Positions 1 to 5,581 of a DNA stretch of 7,445 nucleotides are shown one piece after another. Both the position numbers and the translations under genes were made by a program. Positions within the stretch are counted from its first letter, which is position 1. The number at the start of each line of letters is the position of its first letter. This DNA is from Cloacimonetes bacterium UBA4175. Lineage in GTDB: Bacteria > Cloacimonadota > Cloacimonadia > Cloacimonadales > Cloacimonadaceae. The stretch lies in the NCBI GenBank assembly GCA_002379855.1, contig DFUX01000056.1, positions 1 through 7,445 on the forward strand, written 5' to 3'. The notes below the pieces were generated by a model. That model searched no databases and was not told the DNA's origin. It was given only the letters and a program-made list of their open reading frames with translations.

Positions 1-74
1 GGGAGGGTGATGCAAATGAGGCCCAACCTCCCCCCATATATATTAGGTGCTACGATATGGTGGAAAGGAAATAG

Positions 75-111
75 AACGCGGATAACAGGATCGACAGGAT
101 CAGCAGGATTT
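75..111. repeat. Short-period tandem array with GGAT cores
   Basis: Four successive units end in GGAT at 80-83, 88-91, 97-100 and 106-109, giving spacings of 8, 9 and 9 bases. The units read roughly AACGCGGAT, AACAGGAT, CGACAGGAT and CAGCAGGAT. The first contains ACGCGGAT, which also occurs in the repeat at the right end of the window (7412-7419). Similar short-period intergenic arrays occur in many environmental bacteria; from memory no function is established. A protein-binding array or a relic of replication slippage are both possible. Confidence 0.7.
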
Positions 112-170
112 ATGAAAGGTGAAAAGGTGGAATGGTTCCCCCCGAAACAAGTCCACCAGGCTATATACTG

Positions 171-220
171 TGTCATCCCGGGCAAGCGCACGCTTGACCC
201 GGGATCCAGTCTTTTGGAAA
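171..220. repeat. REP-like palindromic element, complete copy
   Basis: A strong inverted repeat pairs 175-187 with 192-205: ATCCCGGG and CAAGC on the left, GCTTG and CCCGGGAT on the right. It has one bulged A at 197 and a GCAC loop. The hairpin is framed by TGTC before and CCAGTCTTTTGGAAA after. The layout GTCATCCC...GGGATCCAG resembles the widespread small palindromic repeats of the GTCATTCCC...GGGAATCCAG kind; this is from memory and not searched. The right arm plus tail (191-220) recurs at 420-449. A transcript would form a stable hairpin followed by a short T run, so weak termination or mRNA 3'-end protection is possible. Confidence 0.65.
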
Positions 221-240
221 CACCCGTGGAAAGGTGGAAA

Positions 241-396
241 TGGCGGTTCAGCGACCGCCAGTACAAAGTAGCGGCGCTTGCCATAGCGCCGTTTGGGATT
301 GCCGTCCATGGGGGGTGGCAAAGTCCGTTTGCCACAGAGACCGGAGGTCTCTCCCAAAAAGGCAACTCCGTTGCCTCTGCCGAACAGACTTCGGCA
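241..396. repeat. Cluster of seven perfect 7-8 bp hairpin stems
   Basis: Six simple stem-loops follow one another: 241-247/254-260 (TGGCGGT), 272-278/285-291 (CGGCGCT), 316-322/328-334 (TGGCAAA, plus G315-C335), 336-342/346-352 (AGAGACC), 360-366/370-376 (AGGCAAC) and 378-384/390-396 (TGCCGAA, plus C377-G397). Loops are 3 to 6 bases. A seventh stem, TTTGGGA at 292-298 with TCCCAAA at 352-358, encloses the third and fourth hairpins; it shares base 352 with the fourth. Stems differ in sequence but hardly in length, and several are separated by 0-1 base. The edge of this cluster recurs at the right end of the window, so it is probably the body of a dispersed element. Structured RNA, a terminator cassette and a non-autonomous mobile element are all open. 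Confidence 0.7.
356..376 (-). terminator. Possible intrinsic terminator within the hairpin cluster
   Basis: Read on the minus strand, the direction of the upstream phosphatase gene, GGCAAC-GGA-GTTGCC is followed at once by TTTTT (complement of 356-360). A GC-rich stem with a T tract is the shape of a Rho-independent terminator. It lies about 150 bases past the phosphatase stop codon, rather far, and the T run is only five long before GGG. On the plus strand the same hairpin lacks a T tract. Confidence 0.4.
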
Positions 397-420
397 GCCC
401 TCAAATTATCTGCGTGAACC
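382..420 (-). repeat. Dispersed repeat, left copy (edge of the hairpin cluster)
   Basis: These 39 bases are the reverse complement of 7397-7445, apart from 10 extra bases in the right copy and one or two base changes. Reading in the minus direction gives GGTTCACGCAGAT, then AATTTGAGGGC, then TGCCGAAGTCTGTTC, which enters the outermost hairpin of the cluster. The copy starts about 110 bases beyond the stop codon of the phosphatase gene and points away from it. Confidence 0.85.
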
Positions 421-449
421 GCTTGAGCCGTGATCCAGTCTTTTGAAAA
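420..449. repeat. Half copy of the REP-like element
   Basis: These 30 bases match 191-220 at 27 positions: CGCTTGA, then CC, then GATCCAGTCTTTTG and AAA are shared. Only the right arm and tail are present. The left arm that would pair with it is missing, and its place is taken by the dispersed repeat ending at 420. The two copies form direct repeats around the hairpin cluster, as might be left by an insertion or a local duplication. Confidence 0.7.
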
Positions 450-463
450 TGAGAGCAAAACAG

Positions 464-497
464 CATTAGCGTCGGCAACGCTCGGAATGGATGACAG
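464..497. repeat. Weak palindrome, possible third REP-like fragment
   Basis: A 5-bp stem AGCGT/ACGCT pairs 468-472 with 478-482 around CGGCA. On the minus strand the context is TGTCATCC, ATTCCGAGCG, then GACGCT. It shares TGTCATCC with the complete element at 171-178 and resembles other common intergenic palindromes beginning GTCATTCCGAGCG. It lies 30-65 bases beyond the phosphatase stop and could act as a weak 3'-end structure, but there is no T tract next to it. Confidence 0.3.
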
Positions 498-527
498 CAG
501 CCTCTCTGATACAATGGATTAGCTGGT

Positions 528-1421
528 TTACAGTCCCTTCAACAGGGCATGGCGCGGCCCCAGGGTGGAAACCAGGAGCCCCTCAGCATGGAAATGGGCA
601 AGAATCTCGCCCAGGCAGACGGCTCCGGCATGGATGATGTCCGCGCGGTCAGGATCCATCCCGGGCAGCTCTCTGCGGCCTTGCAGGTCAAGTTTCTGAT
701 ACAGAGACGCCTGGCGCCTGAGTTCTTCCGCGCTCAGCCAACTGCCCTGCACAAGCTCCACCGAATATGTTGAAAGCCCCAAAGACACGGCGGCCATGGT
801 GCAGACGCCGCCCCCGCCGCCAATGATGGGCAGACCGGGATAACCGGGAAAGGCTGCCTCCAGATGGGAGCGGACGCTTGCGCGCAAAGCCGCGACCTGT
901 TCCGGCAAAGCGGGATCGGAGAGGAGAAAGCTCTTGGTGAGCAGCAGTGCGCCCAGAGGAAGGCTGCGCTGTAAATCGATCCGCGCGCCTTCGCCAAAGG
1001 TAAATTCGATGCTGCCTCCGCCGCAGTCGGTCACCAGCTTGCGTCCCTCACCCCGATGCAGGGATGCCGAGGCCATCCAGCTTAGCCGGGCTTCCTCCTC
1101 CGGGGAAAGAACTTGCACCTGCCAGCCAAACCTGGAGCGCACCGCCCCGATGAACTCCCGCGCGTTGCTTGCCTCCCGCAGTGTGTGGGCTCCCACGCAG
1201 AGAACCTGCCGCACACCCTCACGGCGGCAAATCCGCTCCATCTCCTCCAGGGTCCGCAATCCCCGTTCAAAGGCCGCGGGGCCGATGCTTCCGCTGGCGG
1301 CGAGATCGGCTCCCAGCTTGCAGCTCAGGCTGAAATCCGCCACCAGCTCCGGTTCTCCCCCATCCCCCCGCGCGATTGCGCATTTGAAGGAGTTGGTGCC
1401 CAGATCGATTACGGCTTTCAT
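528..1421 (-). CDS. Ppx/GppA-family phosphatase, single-domain
   Basis: A 297-residue protein of the exopolyphosphatase / guanosine pentaphosphate phosphohydrolase family (ASKHA fold), which removes terminal phosphate from polyphosphate or converts pppGpp to ppGpp in the cytoplasm. Visible motifs are the first phosphate loop VIDLGTNSFKCAIA (4-17), GAHTLREASNAREF (77-90), the catalytic-Glu region SPEEEARL (106-113, Glu109 or Glu110), the second phosphate loop DCGGGSIEF (132-140), SLPLGALLL (153-161), a glycine-rich nucleotide loop IIGGGGGVCTMAA (199-211), and DRADIIHAGA (258-267). It lacks the C-terminal HD-like domain of E. coli Ppx (about 510 residues), as is usual for the short ~300-residue branch. 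The C-terminal family motif GLR reads GPR here (288-290). It starts 45 bp after the thioesterase stop, with AAAGG about 9 bases before the ATG. Which substrate is preferred cannot be told from sequence. Confidence 0.93.
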   Translation of the reverse strand: MKAVIDLGTNSFKCAIARGDGGEPELVADFSLSCKLGADLAASGSIGPAAFERGLRTLEEMERICRREGVRQVLCVGAHTLREASNAREFIGAVRSRFGWQVQVLSPEEEARLSWMASASLHRGEGRKLVTDCGGGSIEFTFGEGARIDLQRSLPLGALLLTKSFLLSDPALPEQVAALRASVRSHLEAAFPGYPGLPIIGGGGGVCTMAAVSLGLSTYSVELVQGSWLSAEELRRQASLYQKLDLQGRRELPGMDPDRADIIHAGAVCLGEILAHFHAEGLLVSTLGPRHALLKGL

Positions 1422-1466
1422 GGTAAAAAGCCTTTGCCAGATAGCAGGATAGGCGCCGGCTTGGGA

Positions 1467-1892
1467 TCAGCGCTCGGGATCGGCATCCGAGGCTGGTTCC
1501 TTGTAGCTCAGAAAGAGTTCATAGACATCCTGGGGCAGCCTCTGGCTCCTGCCTTCGCTGGCAAAGACCACGATCATCTCCGCCCGGAAGCAGAGCTCCT
1601 GGCGGGAATTGAGGATTTCCTGGATCCAGTGCCCTTTGACCCGGGTGAGTTTATCATACCAACTGCGGACGATGATCACTTCCTCCAAATCGATGGCTTT
1701 CCGGTAGTCCAGGCTGAAGCTGCGGATGAAGATCTGCAGATTGCGCTCCCTCATGCGGGTGATGGACATATCCATCTCCAGCATGGCCTCGGAGCGGGCG
1801 CATTCCAGTATCTGCAGGTAATTCGCGTTGTTGAGATGGCCATAGACGTCGCACTCGTAGCCATATATCCTTTTGCGAAATTCAAATATCAT
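1467..1892 (-). CDS. Hotdog-fold acyl-CoA thioesterase (4HBT/YbgC-like)
   Basis: A 141-residue protein of the 4-hydroxybenzoyl-CoA thioesterase superfamily, which hydrolyses acyl-CoA or acyl-ACP thioesters in the cytoplasm. The family signature is near the N-terminus: CDVYGHLNNANYLQILECAR (14-33), with Asp15 in the place of the catalytic Asp, GHLNN before the central helix, and AR at its end. A central strand FSLDYRKAIDLEEVIIV (59-75) and the closing pattern AEMIVVFAS...RLPQDV (104-123) complete one hotdog unit; full length is typical. I start at 1892 because AAGGAG lies 6 bases upstream and family homology begins there. The frame stays open further upstream to 2054, but that part runs through the divergent promoter region into the neighbouring gene. 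It is the first gene of a probable two-gene unit with the phosphatase. The acyl substrate is unknown. Confidence 0.9.
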   Translation of the reverse strand: MIFEFRKRIYGYECDVYGHLNNANYLQILECARSEAMLEMDMSITRMRERNLQIFIRSFSLDYRKAIDLEEVIIVRSWYDKLTRVKGHWIQEILNSRQELCFRAEMIVVFASEGRSQRLPQDVYELFLSYKEPASDADPER

Positions 1893-1898
1893 GTTGTT

Positions 1899-1904
1899 CT
1901 CCTT
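1899..1904 (-). promoter_or_regulatory. Ribosome binding site of the thioesterase gene
   Basis: The minus strand reads AAGGAG 6 bases before the ATG at 1892. This near-perfect Shine-Dalgarno sequence fixes the short start against a longer reading frame that opens at 2054. Confidence 0.8.
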
Positions 1905-1933
1905 GGATCGGAAGCTGTGGCGGCATTTTGTGC

Positions 1934-1962
1934 TTGACCGAATGGCAAGCTCCAATTCTGAT
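1934..1962 (+). promoter_or_regulatory. Candidate sigma-70-type promoter for the plus-strand operon
   Basis: TTGACC at 1934-1939 matches the -35 consensus at 5 of 6 bases. After a 17-base spacer, TCTGAT at 1957-1962 matches the -10 consensus at 4 of 6. Initiation would fall near 1969, leaving a leader of roughly 25 bases with the ribosome binding site at 1983-1988. It lies in the only sizeable gap (1893-1992) between the two divergent units. No equally good minus-strand promoter was found, although one must exist nearby. Confidence 0.45.
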
Positions 1963-1982
1963 GCATGGAACAATTTCCGAAA

Positions 1983-1988
1983 AGAGGA
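1983..1988 (+). promoter_or_regulatory. Ribosome binding site of the YfhO-family gene
   Basis: AGAGGA stands 4 bases before the ATG at 1993. It supports that start over an in-frame ATG at 1873, which would add 40 residues, overlap the thioesterase start and place the proposed promoter inside the gene. Confidence 0.65.
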
Positions 1989-1992
1989 TATT

Positions 1993-4539
1993 ATGTCCAA
2001 GAAATCTGTCAACCCCAAATTTGCCAAAGCCGCCCCCAAAAGCGCTCCGGCCATGGAGACCGCGCAAAATAGCGCTCCCGCCTGGAATCCCCGCTATCTG
2101 TCTTTGGCGCTGATGGCGCTGCTGCTGATCGCGGTGAGCCTGCTTTACTTTCCGGTGGCGTTCAAGGGCTACACACCCAAAAACGCTTCGGATATCACAC
2201 AATGGCAAGGCGCGGCAAACAAGATCATAGAATACAACAAGACCCACGCGGACAACGCCTTGTGGACGCAAAGCATGTTCAGCGGCATGCCGTCCTACAT
2301 GATCTCCTTTCCCAACCGCTGGCCGTTTTTGGAGAACCTTACCAAGCTCACGGACAAGGTGATCAACTGGCGTATCTTCCTGCTGTTCGTGGGTGGATTG
2401 GGCATGTTTTTCCTCTTGCGCCATCTCAAGCTGGATGTGTGGACAAGCTTTTTCGGCGCGGTGGCCTTCGTGTTTTCCTGCCACTGGCTGGGGCTGGTGG
2501 AGATCGGGCACAACACCAAGTTCCGCGCCATCATGTATATACCCTGGGTGATCTGGGCGCTGTTCAGGCTGCGCAAGGAACCGGGTCTGCTGGGGCTGGG
2601 TTTTCTGGCCACGACCCTGATCATGCAGTTGAGGGAAAACCATCCCCAGATCAGCTACTACCTCTATCTTTTTGTGGGAATGTACTGGCTGTGGCAGTTG
2701 ATCGAGAGCGTCCGCAAGAAAGACGGTAAACGCTTTGTAGCCTTTACCTTGCTGATGGCGCTGGCTTTTGGGCTGACGGCATTGGCTGTGATGAATCCCT
2801 ATCTGAGCACACTGGAATACAGCCACCATACCATGCGCGGAGGTCCCCAAGGCCTGGAGACCAGCTATGCCCAGGGCTGGAGTTTCCATCCCAAAGAGAT
2901 TCTCACCTTCATCATCCCCGACTTCTATGGCGGGATCAGCCCCAACTATTGGGGTTACATGCCTTTCACCCAAATCTATAACTACTTTGGACTGGTGGTG
3001 CTGGCCTTTGGCGTGCTGGCTCTCTGCGGGCGGAAACACAGGCGCCTGGCGGTCTTTCTCTGGATCGCATCCTTGATCTTTCTCATCATGTCCTTCGGCA
3101 GCGCAACCCCCTGGCTGAGCGGGCTGTTCATGAAGTATCTGCCCTATTTCAACAAGTTCCGTGTGCCCTCGATGATCCTCACCATGGTGCAGGTGATAGC
3201 CGCGCTGCTGGCGGCTTTGGGACTGGACACGCTGCTGAGCGAAATGAACAACCGGGAGCAGAAGTGGAGCAAGGGATTGTTCCGCGCTTTCTGGATCTGC
3301 GGGGGAATCTTTGTGGTCTGGTTGCTGCTGGGCAAGACCGTTTTTGGCGGGCTGAGCTTCACCACAGCAGGAGAGATAGCGCAACTCGAGCAATACAACA
3401 TGATGGCGCGCCTGCCGCAACTTAAGGCAGACCGGCTGGCGCTGCTCTACAACAGCGGCGTGCTGAGTCTGCTGCTCCTCACCGTAAGCATTGGCCTGGC
3501 CTATCTGCACAGCGTGAAGAAGCTGCCGCGTCTGGCCTTGGTGCTGCTGCTCACCCTGGTGGTCTTTATCGACCTCTATGTATATACCGGAAAGCATCTT
3601 AAGAATGAAAACCTGCAAGCCCGGCAGGAGTATTTTGACAGCTTCCAGGCCCGGGACTACGATAGTTTCCTCCTGCAAGACAACGACAATCATCGCATCT
3701 ATCCCATCGATCAAAGCCTTATCAGCCAGACCCGCATGACCCGCTCCCCTGGAGAATGGGCCTATCACCATCAGACCGTGAACGGCTATTCCGCCGCCAA
3801 ACTGAAACGCTACAACGACCTGCTCAACCTGATCCAGGGCGATGCCAAACAACTTGGAGAATGGCGGCGTTACCTGATGAATCTTTACGCTCCGGAGAAG
3901 GGCAGCATGCCCCGCGAAGCGGCAACACCCGTCCTGGATATGCTCTCCGTGAAGTATTTCCTGCATCCCGACAATCTGCCTTTGGATTCGCTGCTCACCA
4001 AGCTGGAGCCCGTTTTCACCGGATATGACGGCACCACGGTCTATCGCAACAACAGCGCCCTGCCCCGCGCCTGGTTCGTGGACTCGGTGCAAAAGGTGGC
4101 TCCGGCGGATTCCATCCTCGGCTTGCTGGCCCTGGAAAGCTTCAATCCCCGCTCGCTCGCCTATGTGGAAAGCGATCTGAAAGGCGTGCAAGCGCCTGAT
4201 TCCGCCAGCGTGAAGCAAACCGTGGCTGAAATGCACCAGCTTGCCTACGACGTTTACACCGACAAACCCGCTTTCCTCGTCTTGAGCGAAATCTATTACC
4301 CCGCGGGCTGGAAAGCCAGGCTGGACGGCAAGGAAATCCCCATCCATGCCGCCAACTACGTCCTGCGCGGCCTGCAGATACCGGCGGGACAGCACAAGCT
4401 GGAACTGAGCTTTGAACCGAGTTCCTACAAGCAGAGCGTGATTCTGAGCCTGATCGGCCTGCTGGCAGCCTTGCTTGCCCTGCTGGCCGGGCTTTTCCTA
4501 AAGTATCGCAAAGCGCATCCCGCAGAGCAACAGGGATAA
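1993..4539 (+). CDS. YfhO-family polytopic membrane protein
   Basis: An 848-residue inner-membrane protein of the YfhO family, distantly related in architecture to GT-C glycosyltransferases; Gram-positive members are tied to glycosylation of cell-surface polymers, but the substrate here is unknown. The N-terminal ~32 residues are Lys/Ala/Pro-rich and presumably cytoplasmic. About 14 hydrophobic segments are visible: near 34-54, 124-143, 148-168, 175-194, 197-215, 219-239, 247-267, 328-346, 350-369, 392-412, 430-449, 485-505, 512-532 and 814-836. The loop after the first helix carries NASDITQWQG (64-73) and FSGMPSYMISFP (96-107), typical of the FCB-type members, with an acidic residue (Asp68) where GT-C enzymes often have a catalytic one. 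Residues ~535-810 form a soluble outer domain ending in the family motif YYPAGWKARLDG (768-779) and LRGLQIPAGQHKLELSF (791-807). It is the first gene of a four-gene operon; mtnA follows after 6 bp. Confidence 0.88.
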   Translation: MSKKSVNPKFAKAAPKSAPAMETAQNSAPAWNPRYLSLALMALLLIAVSLLYFPVAFKGYTPKNASDITQWQGAANKIIEYNKTHADNALWTQSMFSGMPSYMISFPNRWPFLENLTKLTDKVINWRIFLLFVGGLGMFFLLRHLKLDVWTSFFGAVAFVFSCHWLGLVEIGHNTKFRAIMYIPWVIWALFRLRKEPGLLGLGFLATTLIMQLRENHPQISYYLYLFVGMYWLWQLIESVRKKDGKRFVAFTLLMALAFGLTALAVMNPYLSTLEYSHHTMRGGPQGLETSYAQGWSFHPKEILTFIIPDFYGGISPNYWGYMPFTQIYNYFGLVVLAFGVLALCGRKHRRLAVFLWIASLIFLIMSFGSATPWLSGLFMKYLPYFNKFRVPSMILTMVQVIAALLAALGLDTLLSEMNNREQKWSKGLFRAFWICGGIFVVWLLLGKTVFGGLSFTTAGEIAQLEQYNMMARLPQLKADRLALLYNSGVLSLLLLTVSIGLAYLHSVKKLPRLALVLLLTLVVFIDLYVYTGKHLKNENLQARQEYFDSFQARDYDSFLLQDNDNHRIYPIDQSLISQTRMTRSPGEWAYHHQTVNGYSAAKLKRYNDLLNLIQGDAKQLGEWRRYLMNLYAPEKGSMPREAATPVLDMLSVKYFLHPDNLPLDSLLTKLEPVFTGYDGTTVYRNNSALPRAWFVDSVQKVAPADSILGLLALESFNPRSLAYVESDLKGVQAPDSASVKQTVAEMHQLAYDVYTDKPAFLVLSEIYYPAGWKARLDGKEIPIHAANYVLRGLQIPAGQHKLELSFEPSSYKQSVILSLIGLLAALLALLAGLFLKYRKAHPAEQQG

Positions 4540-4545
4540 AGGCTT

Positions 4546-5580
4546 ATGAGAATCAACAACGCCGATTACCGCAGCGTCTGGTGGGAGCATGGCCGCCTGA
4601 AAATGATTGACCAAAACAGGCTCCCGCAGGATTTCGTGATCGCGGAGTTCACCAGCCATGAAGCCGTGGCGGACGCCATCCGCTACATGACCGTGCGGGG
4701 AGCCCCTGCCATCGGGGCCGCGGGCGCTTTCGGCCTGGCGCTGGCTGCGCAGAGCGCACCGGAAACCAAGTTCCGCGCCTCCCTCAAACAAGCCCGGCAA
4801 CTGCTGATCACCACCCGCCCCACGGCTGTGGACCTTGTCAACGGCGTGAATTACGTGTATGAGGAGGCCATCCGCTTTATTCCGGACATCCCCCACGCCA
4901 GACAGGTAGCGATCCTCGCCGCCAACGAATTTGCCAACCGCAGCGCGGAAGAGTGCCGTATGCTTGGCGAGATCGGCAACACCCTAATCCCGGACGGAGC
5001 CCGCATCCTCACCCATTGCAACGCCGGAGCGCTGGCGACGGTGGACTGGGGCACCGCTCTGGCCGCCATCCGCGCGGCTCACCGGGAAGGCAAGCAGATC
5101 TTCGTCTATGTTTCCGAGACCCGTCCCCGCTTTCAGGGAGCCCGCCTCACGGCTTTCGAGCTGGAGCAGGAGGGCATTTCCCACGCCATCATCCCGGATT
5201 CCGCCTCCGGCTACTACTTCTGGAAAAAGGAAATTGACTTGGTGATCACCGGCGCGGATCGCGTCTGCCTCAACGGCGATATCGCCAACAAGATAGGCAC
5301 CTACCAGAAAGCCATCCTCGCCAAAGAGCACGGCATCCCCTTCTATGTGTCCGTGCCGCTTTCCACCTTCGATCTTACCTGCAAGGAAGGCGGGGACATC
5401 CCCATCGAGTTCCGTCCGGATGACGAAGTTAGAATCTTTGGGGGAGTGCAGCTTAGCAACCCCGGTTCCCCGGTGCTGAATCCCTCCTTCGATATCACGC
5501 CCGCCAGCTACATCACCTCCATCATCACCCCCGCGGGCATCTTCGCCCCCGAGGAAGCCGCCAAAAAGGCGCAGGGCTGA
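4546..5580 (+). CDS. mtnA: S-methyl-5-thioribose-1-phosphate isomerase
   Basis: A 344-residue cytoplasmic enzyme that converts the aldose methylthioribose-1-phosphate to the ketose methylthioribulose-1-phosphate in methionine salvage. It belongs to the eIF2B-like isomerase family. Conserved blocks in order are MTVRGAPAIGAAGAFGLALA (48-67), RPTAVDLVNGVNY (91-103), LTHCNAGALAT (155-165) with the catalytic cysteine Cys158, ETRPRFQGARLTAFEL (191-206), ITGADRVCLNGDIANKIGTY (234-253) with the catalytic aspartate Asp238, FYVSVPLSTFD (266-276), and NPSFDITPASYITSIITPAG (312-331). The length is normal and both catalytic residues are present. AAAGG lies just before the start and overlaps the stop of the membrane-protein gene, so translation is probably coupled. 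Archaeal ribose-1,5-bisphosphate isomerases are relatives, but the adjoining methylthioadenosine deaminase favours the MtnA role. Confidence 0.94.
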   Translation: MRINNADYRSVWWEHGRLKMIDQNRLPQDFVIAEFTSHEAVADAIRYMTVRGAPAIGAAGAFGLALAAQSAPETKFRASLKQARQLLITTRPTAVDLVNGVNYVYEEAIRFIPDIPHARQVAILAANEFANRSAEECRMLGEIGNTLIPDGARILTHCNAGALATVDWGTALAAIRAAHREGKQIFVYVSETRPRFQGARLTAFELEQEGISHAIIPDSASGYYFWKKEIDLVITGADRVCLNGDIANKIGTYQKAILAKEHGIPFYVSVPLSTFDLTCKEGGDIPIEFRPDDEVRIFGGVQLSNPGSPVLNPSFDITPASYITSIITPAGIFAPEEAAKKAQG

Positions 5581-5581
5581 T

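Larger units (their letters stand above)
1..527. other. Repeat-rich intergenic region without a credible gene
   Basis: This stretch lies downstream of the 3' end of the Ppx/GppA gene and continues off the left edge. It is almost entirely repeats: a short-period GGAT array, a REP-like palindrome, a cluster of 7-bp hairpins, a half REP-like copy and a weaker palindrome, each listed separately. The first 60 bases show only a possible 6-bp stem (GGGAGG at 1-6 with CCTCCC at 27-32) and an AT-rich patch near 36-44. Open frames crossing the region read straight through the palindromes and have low-complexity translations, so I do not call a protein. No tRNA or rRNA was recognised. Confidence 0.75.

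Noticed and set aside
100..357. Open frame of 85 codons on the minus strand in the same region
   Set aside because: It lies entirely within the repeats, with a low-complexity proline/arginine-rich translation and no homology I recognise.
241..396. CsrB/RsmZ-like sponge RNA, because GGA appears in hairpin loops
   Set aside because: GGA tips occur on both strands, only one or two per strand, and not in the usual ANGGA loop context. The region is also a dispersed repeat. The CsrA system is not expected in FCB-type bacteria.
7..417. Open frame of 136 codons on the plus strand across the left intergenic region
   Set aside because: It spans the GGAT array, the REP-like palindrome and the whole hairpin cluster, has no ribosome binding site worth the name, and its translation shows no recognisable domain. 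Lack of stop codons is explained by GC-rich palindromes.
241..420. CRISPR array or integron attC site
   Set aside because: There are no identical repeats with regular spacers, and no attC core sites or integrase; the stems differ in sequence from one hairpin to the next.
1113..1937. 274-codon plus-strand open frame over the thioesterase and phosphatase genes
   Set aside because: Both minus-strand genes have full family motifs and ribosome binding sites, so this frame is antisense noise.
1893..2054. N-terminal extension of the thioesterase by 54 residues
   Set aside because: It would cross the divergent promoter region and overlap the start of the YfhO-family gene; a strong AAGGAG and the family homology both point to 1892.
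1882..4395. Very long (837-codon) open frame antisense to the YfhO-family gene
   Set aside because: The translation is dominated by His/Gln/Gly with no domain, while the plus strand encodes a clear membrane protein with family motifs. It is a by-product of codon use in a GC-rich gene.
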